Source: BOG-908 sp964242035
Lineage (GTDB): Bacteria; Pseudomonadota; Alphaproteobacteria; Acetobacterales; Acetobacteraceae
DNA: 19,159 nt
Direction of reading: 5' to 3'
Assembly: GCA_964242035.1 (NCBI GenBank)
Contig: CAXTCL010000049.1
Span: 1-19,159, forward strand
Part shown: piece by piece, positions 14,380 to 19,159 of the stretch
How positions within the stretch are numbered: position 1 is the stretch's first letter
How the letters are laid out: every line of letters starts with the position of its first letter
Notes under the pieces: model-generated
The model's database searches: none
What the model was told of the DNA's origin: nothing
What the model saw: the letters and a program-made list of their open reading frames with translations, nothing else
Translations under genes and position numbers: made by a program

Positions 14380-14541
14380 GAAAGTAAGCAAGGCCTTCTT
14401 TTTTGAAAAAAAGAAGCAAAAAACTTTTGCTTCCTCGCATCTGCAACATGCGTGTTTATCAAACGGCACCCGGACGCCGCAAATGCGGGGGAACAAAAGT
14501 TTTTTGCTTCTTTTTTTCAAAAAAGAAGGCCTTGCTTACTC
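14380..14541. repeat. Composite palindromic intergenic repeat, copy H
   Basis: Full copy between the convergent stops of the dehydrogenase (plus) and the kinase (minus). Both arms are of the CTTC/GAAG type and nearly perfect inverted copies over about 45 bases, from AAGCAAGGCCTTC to GAAGGCCTTGCTT. The core is only weakly palindromic: CGCAT (14436-14440) can pair with ATGCG (14448-14452). This copy fits a bidirectional terminator best. Confidence 0.93.
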
Positions 14542-14544
14542 CCT

Positions 14545-16725
14545 TCAAACCTCCTGCAAAGCCGAAAGCGGCGCCCGAAGCGTCAACACAACCCCCTCGG
14601 GCGGATACGTATGGTCCACGCTAGCCTGCAGGTCCGCCGCCAGGCTGCGCTGTATAAGGCGGGACCCGAAGCCCTGATGGCTAGGCGTCCGCACAACCGG
14701 CCCATCGTGCTCGGACCAGCTGAAATGCAGTTGCGCGCCGTCGGCCACCGACCAGCGGACTTCCACGTGACCCGCCGGTGTGGACAGGGCGCCGTATTTT
14801 ACCGCGTTGGTTCCCAGCTCGTGCAGCACCATGGCAAACGACAGCGCCGCCTGCGGCGCCAGAGTCACGTCAGGCCCGTCGATGACCAGGCGTGTCTCGC
14901 CAGTCGGCCCGGACGCATGCAGCCGCGCCGTGCTTTCCACCAGGGACCGCAGGCCGGCCTCGGTCCAGCTGTTCTGCAGCAGAACGTCATGCGCCGCGGC
15001 CAACGCCTGCAGCCGTGCCGTCAGCGCCTGGCGCGCCTCCGCGATCGCACCGTCGCCGCGCATCGTCTGGCTAGCGATGGATTGCACCACGGCAAGCGTG
15101 TTCTTGGACCGGTGCGCCAGCTCCTCCATCAGCAGCCGCAGGCGCTGCTCGTTCTCCCGCCGTTCCGTCACGTCCACCAGCGCGCCGGGCAGCCGCACCG
15201 GAGTGCCCGCGGCATCGCGCACCAGCCGGCCGTGCGCCACCACCCAGCGGACCGAGCCGTCCTGCTGGATGAGGCGGTGCTCCATGTGCAGGCTGTCCGC
15301 CCCGTCGATCAGGGCGGCCAGTTGCGCGCGGACATCTGCCGCATCCGCCTCGTCCATGTTGCGGAACACCTGCATCATCGGCGCGCCGGCCGCCGCCTCT
15401 GCCGCATCGATGCTGTGCAGCCGGGCGAAATTGGCGTCGCCGAAGATGGTGCCCGCCAACAGGTCCAGGTCCCAGATGCCGATCATCCGCGAGGCGCCCA
15501 AGGCCAACTGCAGCCTCTCTTCGCTCAGCTCCAGGCGAAGCTGCGCCTCGCGCGCCTCGGTGATGTCGCGTCCTATGGAGACCAGGCGCTCGGGTCGCCC
15601 GTTCGCCCCGGGCAGCGGAGAGATCGCGATGTCCCACCATTTCGCCATGCCCTTGTGGGTCGCAGAGAAGCCCCGAAAGCGGCCGGTATGTCCGTCAGCC
15701 GCCTCCGCCAGCGCCGTTCGTGCGTCGTCCAGCTCGGCGCCATGCCACATGTCCAGCCATGACTGGCCGAGCACGGCAGGCAAATCGTCGATCTCCATCG
15801 CCGCCACGCCGCCCGGGCTCACGAACTGCATCCGCCCTTCCAGGTCGAGCACGATGATGCAGTCCCGGCTGCTCTCCAGGATGAGCGTGTTAAGGCTCAG
15901 CGCCTCCTGAAGCGCCATCTCGGCCGTACGGGTCGCGGTGATGTCGCGCGAAACGGCCAGCAGCTTCTCCGGCTGCCCGGCCGGCGAGAGGATAGGCGTG
16001 ACCTGGACATCCCAGTAGCGCGGCGTACCCGACAATGTATCGGCCCTGCCCTGGAACCGCCCCGAGCCGCCCTCGCGCGCCACGTCGAGCGCGGCGATTG
16101 CCTGGTCACGGCCGTCCTCGGACCAGAAAGCCGGCCAGGACCCGCCGCGCACGTCGGCGAAATCGCCGATCTCCAGCGCGTGCAGGCCGGTGTCGTTGAC
16201 GAACTGCACGCGGCCGTCCAGGTCCAGCACCTTGATGATGTCGCCAGACGCCGCAAGCACGCCGCGCAGGAACTCGGTATCCGTGCGCTGTCGTTCCTCG
16301 GCGATGTGCTGCGTGGTCTGGTCGCGCAGGACCTTGACCAGGCCATAGGTGCCGCGAACGGAATCATGCAGCGGCGTCACCTCGCTGTTGGCCCAGAAGC
16401 GCGTGCCGTCCCGCCGGACATGCCAGCCCTCACCGCTGCTGCGGCCCTGTGCCAGCGCCGTCTCGATCTCCGCGTGCGGTACGCCGCGGGCGCGATCCTC
16501 AGAGGAGAAGAAGACGCTGGCCGGCCGGCCGACCATCTCGTCGGGCGCCCAACCAAGGATGATCTGCGCGCCGGTGCTCCAGGTGGTGACCAGGCCATCG
16601 AGGTCCATGGCGATGATGGCGTAGGCGATACGAGCCTCCAGCGGCGCCTCGAGCACACGCGCGCGGACGGCGGTCAAAAACGAACGATCCTGACCAAACG
16701 CTTCGGGACAGAACCAATACCACAC
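14545..16725 (-). CDS. Multi-PAS HWE-family sensor histidine kinase
   Basis: A soluble sensor kinase of 726 residues. Four PAS/PAC-type units run at about 25-145, 150-275, 278-400 and 400-525. Each ends in a recognisable PAC-like segment such as VLRDQTTQ, VSRDITATR, IGRDITEAREAQ or LVDVTERRENEQ. The C-terminal kinase is of the HWE/HisKA_2 class. The phosphoacceptor is H538 in LAHRSKNTLAVVQSIASQT, the N-box is HELGTNAVKYGALS (H635, N640) and the late W-E pair is FSWSEHDGP (W670, E672). There is no membrane span, so it senses a cytoplasmic signal, perhaps redox, light or a small ligand. No response regulator or anti-sigma gene is adjacent; it is an orphan. The GTG at 16725 is the longest start and has only a weak ribosome site, so the first 20 or so residues are uncertain. 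Its stop is followed at once by copy H. Confidence 0.93.
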   Translation of the reverse strand: MWYWFCPEAFGQDRSFLTAVRARVLEAPLEARIAYAIIAMDLDGLVTTWSTGAQIILGWAPDEMVGRPASVFFSSEDRARGVPHAEIETALAQGRSSGEGWHVRRDGTRFWANSEVTPLHDSVRGTYGLVKVLRDQTTQHIAEERQRTDTEFLRGVLAASGDIIKVLDLDGRVQFVNDTGLHALEIGDFADVRGGSWPAFWSEDGRDQAIAALDVAREGGSGRFQGRADTLSGTPRYWDVQVTPILSPAGQPEKLLAVSRDITATRTAEMALQEALSLNTLILESSRDCIIVLDLEGRMQFVSPGGVAAMEIDDLPAVLGQSWLDMWHGAELDDARTALAEAADGHTGRFRGFSATHKGMAKWWDIAISPLPGANGRPERLVSIGRDITEAREAQLRLELSEERLQLALGASRMIGIWDLDLLAGTIFGDANFARLHSIDAAEAAAGAPMMQVFRNMDEADAADVRAQLAALIDGADSLHMEHRLIQQDGSVRWVVAHGRLVRDAAGTPVRLPGALVDVTERRENEQRLRLLMEELAHRSKNTLAVVQSIASQTMRGDGAIAEARQALTARLQALAAAHDVLLQNSWTEAGLRSLVESTARLHASGPTGETRLVIDGPDVTLAPQAALSFAMVLHELGTNAVKYGALSTPAGHVEVRWSVADGAQLHFSWSEHDGPVVRTPSHQGFGSRLIQRSLAADLQASVDHTYPPEGVVLTLRAPLSALQEV

Positions 16726-16739
16726 AATCTTCGCAGGTT

Positions 16740-16754
16740 TTGCATCAATTGCAA
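16740..16754. promoter_or_regulatory. Short inverted repeat near the kinase start (possible operator)
   Basis: TTGCA TCAAT TGCAA is a perfect 5-base inverted repeat with a 5-base spacer, about 15 bases before the kinase start codon in an A/T-rich patch. It could be an operator, but a repeat this short may occur by chance. Confidence 0.2.
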
Positions 16755-16969
16755 GAGAAAGCGCTGTTCCGAGTTCATTTTTGCGACAATAAACAACATT
16801 TAAGGCGGAAGGACGTTAGCTTATGCCGGGCATGGCGGAAAGACGGGAACCCGCGAAACCCGTCCGGCCGTCGCCCAAAAGCGCGTGATGCCAAGCGGAC
16901 CGTCAGACATATGCCGACGCGCGAACCGCTGCCGTTTAGGCGGACACAGGACGAGGCGTTCGATGCTCT

Positions 16970-16994
16970 CTCAAGAAAAAAGGCTTTCCTTCTT
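16970..16994. repeat. Decayed arm of the composite repeat
   Basis: TCAAGAAAAAAGGCTTTCC followed by TTCTT resembles the outer end of a repeat arm (TCAAAAAAGAAGGCCTTCC) but has lost its hairpin and its partner arm. It lies about 20 bases beyond the phaZ stop codon, the same place other arms occupy relative to their genes. Confidence 0.45.
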
Positions 16995-17014
16995 CCCCGC
17001 GGCCAAGTGCCGGC

Positions 17015-18247
17015 TCAGGAAGCAATCGCCCGTTCGACGGATTCCTGTATCATCGCGCGCACTTTGGGATAGATCTGCCCCGTCCAGGCACGTCCGCTGA
17101 ACACGCCGTAATGGCCGGCGCCTGTCTGCAGGTGATAGCTTTTCCGCGCCTGCGGTATGTTGTGGCACAAATCGAGTGCCGCCATCGTCTGCCCTACGCC
17201 GCAGATGTCGTCGCGCTCGCCTTCCACCACCAGCAGCGAGGTGCGCCGTATCGCCCCGGGATCGACAGGCTTGCCGTGCCAGGTCATCTTGCCCTTCGCC
17301 AGGAGGTGGTCCTGGAACACGCGGCCCACGGTCTCGAGGTAGAATTCCGCCGGCAGGTCGGAGACCGCGAAATACTCGTCATAGAAGCGGCTATGCGCGG
17401 CGGCCCCTTCCACATCCTCGGTGAACAGGCGGCGGAGCTGGGTGAGCTGCGCGTTGATGTGACGGTCTGCGTTCATCGCCATGAACGAGGCGAGCTGGTA
17501 GAACCCGGGATAGACGCGCCGGCCGGCGCCGGCATAGCGGCCGGGCACCTGGCTGATCGCGCGCCGCTCGTATTCGGCGATCGACTGCTTCTTCGCCATC
17601 ACGTTCACCCGCGTGGGGCTGTTGCGGGAATCGATCGGCCCCGCCATCAGCGTGAGCGTGCGCGGCTGGGCGGGATTGCGCGCCTCCGCCATCACCGCGG
17701 TCGCCATCAGCGCAGGCACCGCCGGCTGGCATATCGCCAGCAGATGGGTGTCCGGCCCGAGCGCCTCCAGGAAGGTGATTAAATGGTCCACATACTCGTC
17801 CAGCCCGAAGCGGCCGGCGGAGGTGGGCACGTCACGGGCGTTGTGCCAGTCGGTGATATATACGTCGAAATCGGCCAGCATCGTCTGTATCGTAGGGCGC
17901 AGCAGGGTGGCGAAATGGCCGGACATCGGCGCCACTACCAGCACCTTGGGCTGCGGCGTCAGCGAGTCCTTCTCGAACCGCAGCAGACTGCCGAACGGCG
18001 TGGCGGTGATCACCCGCTCGGTGATCGCCACCGCCCTGTTGTCCATTTCCACCGCGGTGATGCCGAACGGCCGGCGCGCCTGGGTCACCACGGCCGTGGT
18101 GAACAGCTCGGCGCCGGCTGCCATCAGCCTGACGGCGGGCAACTGCTTCAGCTTGGGCATCTGCCCCAGCAGGTCCAGCCACAATCCCGCGGCCGCGCGG
18201 GCAGGGGCTAGAAGGTCGGACTGGGCCTGGTACATCTGATAAAGCAT
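17015..18247 (-). CDS. phaZ: Intracellular polyhydroxybutyrate depolymerase PhaZ
   Basis: Mobilises stored polyhydroxybutyrate granules to oligomers and monomers in the cytoplasm. The 410-residue length equals the PhaZ1 (Ralstonia-type) intracellular family, which uses a cysteine nucleophile in an alpha/beta hydrolase fold. Here C173 lies in LAICQPAVPA in place of the serine lipase box, with the aspartate in VEGERDDICG (D346) and the histidine in GAGHYGVFSG (H379). The N-terminal YQMYQAQSDLLAPAR and the PFGITAVEMDN segments are also typical. There is no signal peptide, as expected for a granule-associated enzyme. The ATG at 18247 has AGGG close upstream. It is divergent from the glutathione S-transferase-like gene. 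No phaC, phaP or phaR gene is seen in the window. Confidence 0.96.
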   Translation of the reverse strand: MLYQMYQAQSDLLAPARAAAGLWLDLLGQMPKLKQLPAVRLMAAGAELFTTAVVTQARRPFGITAVEMDNRAVAITERVITATPFGSLLRFEKDSLTPQPKVLVVAPMSGHFATLLRPTIQTMLADFDVYITDWHNARDVPTSAGRFGLDEYVDHLITFLEALGPDTHLLAICQPAVPALMATAVMAEARNPAQPRTLTLMAGPIDSRNSPTRVNVMAKKQSIAEYERRAISQVPGRYAGAGRRVYPGFYQLASFMAMNADRHINAQLTQLRRLFTEDVEGAAAHSRFYDEYFAVSDLPAEFYLETVGRVFQDHLLAKGKMTWHGKPVDPGAIRRTSLLVVEGERDDICGVGQTMAALDLCHNIPQARKSYHLQTGAGHYGVFSGRAWTGQIYPKVRAMIQESVERAIAS

Positions 18248-18398
18248 GATACCCTAGCTTGGACGCGTACTCGCAGTTGCGAAAGGGGCAGGCCGTCTGG
18301 CCAAGACGCAGGCGTGGCACATGGGTTGCCTGCCCGTCACCCCGGTCACACGATACGCCGCGGCGATGAACGATCCGACAGCAGGCAGGAGGCCCACG
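18248..18398. other. Divergent intergenic region between phaZ and the GST-like gene
   Basis: This 151-base gap must hold both promoters. It contains an 8-base inverted repeat, GGGCAGGC (18286-18293) and GCCTGCCC (18328-18335), with a 34-base spacer. No repeat arm is present here, unlike most other gaps in the window. I see no clear -35/-10 elements. Confidence 0.4.
18387..18392 (+). promoter_or_regulatory. Strong ribosome binding site deciding the GST start
   Basis: AGGAGG lies 6 bases before the ATG at 18399. Earlier in-frame ATGs at 18321 and 18366 lack such a site, so 18399 is chosen. Confidence 0.75.
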
Positions 18399-19106
18399 AT
18401 GGCGAAACCAGGTGTCATTCAGGCCAAGACCGCCAGCAGGGAGGCGGACGAGGCGGTGCTCACGATCAGCAGCCGCAACTACTCCTCCTGGTCGTTGCGC
18501 GGCTGGCTGCTGCTGCGCTGGTCCGGCCTGCCGTTCCGCGTCACCCGGGTCGCCAACAACGACGCAATGGCGCGCGCCGAACTGCTGCAGCAGACCAGCT
18601 CTATACGCATCCCCTCGCTCAGCCACGACGCCGTGCAGGTGTGGGGTGTGCTCGCCATCGCCGAATACCTGGCCGAGCTGGCGCCGGAGGCCGGCCTGCT
18701 CCCCGCCGACCGCGCGGCGCGCGCCCGCTGCCGCTCCGTCAGCAGCGAGATGCAAGGCGGCTTCGCTGTCCTGCGCGCCGGCCTGCCGGTGAACCTGCAC
18801 GCCTTCCGCCCAAGTTTCCCGCTCTGGTCCGGCGTGCGGGCGGACATCGCGCGCGTCACCGAGATCTGGCGCGAGTGCCTGGCTGAATATGGCGGCCCCT
18901 ATCTGTTCGGCACCCGCCTCTGCCTGGCGGACGCGATGTTCGCACCCGTGTGCACGCGGTTCACCACATATGACGTGGACCTCGATCCGGTGAGCGAGGC
19001 CTACCGCGACCGTATCATGGCGCTGCCCGAAATGCGGGAATGGATCGCGGAGGCGAAGCAGGAGCCGGAGCTAGTGTCGGAGCTGGAAGTGGACGGCGAA
19101 TTCTAG
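18399..19106 (+). CDS. Glutathione S-transferase family protein
   Basis: A 235-residue cytoplasmic protein with an N-terminal thioredoxin-like domain and a C-terminal all-helical GST domain. The N-terminal signature LTISSRNYSSWSLRGWLLLR (21-40) is characteristic of a bacterial GST subgroup; a serine in NYSSWS would activate glutathione. The strand and turn before the helical domain, SIRIPSLSHD followed by VWGVLAIAEYLAELAP, form the glutathione-binding IPxL and the ES/AI-type region. The C-terminal domain has the expected FGTRLCLADAMFAPVCTRF, matching the conserved GxxxxxAD motif. The substrate is unknown; such proteins act in detoxification or as glutathione-dependent reductases. The start is fixed by AGGAGG. 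The gene is divergent from phaZ, and another repeat copy begins right after its stop. Confidence 0.93.
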   Translation: MAKPGVIQAKTASREADEAVLTISSRNYSSWSLRGWLLLRWSGLPFRVTRVANNDAMARAELLQQTSSIRIPSLSHDAVQVWGVLAIAEYLAELAPEAGLLPADRAARARCRSVSSEMQGGFAVLRAGLPVNLHAFRPSFPLWSGVRADIARVTEIWRECLAEYGGPYLFGTRLCLADAMFAPVCTRFTTYDVDLDPVSEAYRDRIMALPEMREWIAEAKQEPELVSELEVDGEF

Positions 19107-19159
19107 GCAAGCAAGCAGTCCTTTTTTGAAAAAAAGGACCAAAAAACTTTTGCTCCCTG
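19107..19159. repeat. Composite palindromic repeat, copy I (left arm, cut by the window end)
   Basis: Starts at the base after the GST stop codon. GCAAGCAAGCAGTCC leads into the GTCC/GGAC apical hairpin, then CCAAAAAACTTTTGCTCCCTG. The sequence from GCAAGCAGTCC to ACTTTTGCT is the same as in copy G, and the CTCCCTG end is the same as in copy D. The core and right arm lie beyond the window. Confidence 0.9.

Larger units (their letters stand above)
16726..17014. other. Intergenic region upstream of the kinase, 289 bases
   Basis: The part next to the kinase (about 16730-16805) is noticeably A/T-rich and is the likely kinase promoter region. It holds the inverted repeat TTGCA/TGCAA (16740-16744 and 16750-16754) close to the start codon. 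The rest is GC-rich with a weak inverted repeat, GACGGG against CCCGTC (16842-16865 region). A decayed repeat arm lies at 16970-16994. An open frame on the plus strand here has no family features and is not annotated. Confidence 0.6.

Noticed and set aside
16726..16775. Possible EcfG-type promoter for the kinase (GGAAC on the minus strand at 16766-16770)
   Set aside because: The expected CGTT-type -10 element is not found 16-18 bases downstream, so a stress-sigma promoter cannot be supported.
16740..17072. Plus-strand open frame of about 110 codons in the gap upstream of the kinase
   Set aside because: No family features, no good ribosome site, and it runs into the antisense of phaZ.
1244..19159. 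The repeats as a CRISPR array or as insertion sequences
   Set aside because: Spacing is irregular with genes between copies, there are no cas genes, and no copy encodes a transposase or shows clear target-site duplications.

Overview
The window is a GC-rich, chromosome-type stretch, most likely from an alphaproteobacterium of the Acetobacteraceae. The clues are a System I cytochrome c maturation cluster, a DUF1674 (SDHAF4-like) gene, a PhaZ1-type intracellular polyhydroxybutyrate depolymerase, an HWE-family sensor kinase, frequent GTG starts and 4-base GTGA/ATGA gene overlaps. Very A/T-rich palindromic repeats sit between GC-rich genes; I associate such repeats with this family from general familiarity, not from a search. 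I see no rRNA, tRNA, CRISPR array, transposase or phage gene.

Layout. Positions 1-4838 (minus strand) hold three secreted hydrolases: an M1 aminopeptidase (C-terminal part beyond the window), an M28 PA-domain peptidase and a GH44 glycoside hydrolase. Positions 4995-7855 (minus) hold acetyl-CoA synthetase and a tight YciI - EVE domain - tiny ORF unit. Positions 8100-13359 (plus) hold ccmC-D-E-F-G-H-I, the haem delivery and ligation part of cytochrome c maturation; ccmA and ccmB are not here. Positions 13551-14379 (plus) hold the DUF1674 gene overlapping a short-chain dehydrogenase that lacks an ordinary start codon. Positions 14545-16725 (minus) hold a four-PAS HWE histidine kinase. Positions 17015-18247 (minus) hold phaZ, divergent from a glutathione S-transferase-like gene (18399-19106, plus).

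The most striking feature is a family of composite palindromic repeats: seven full copies, one half copy, one copy cut by the window end and one decayed remnant. Each full copy is about 130-180 bp. Two inverted A/T-rich arms, each with its own small hairpin, flank a GC-rich core that is variable in sequence but usually self-complementary. In both directions the layout is A-tract, GC-rich hairpin, T-tract, which looks like a bidirectional terminator. Arms lie a few bases after the stop codons of most transcription units on both strands, and often within about 45 bases of the next start codon. The apical stems covary between copies.

One copy lies just after a GTGA overlap between ccmG and ccmH. 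There the repeat is read in frame, and its right arm appears to supply the lysine-rich n-region of the CcmH signal peptide. This looks like capture of an intergenic repeat into an essential-pathway protein and is the best candidate for something undescribed.

The genes otherwise cover respiratory maturation (Ccm, SDH assembly factor), acetate and PHB carbon metabolism (Acs, PhaZ), extracellular or periplasmic polymer and peptide degradation, and one orphan signalling kinase.
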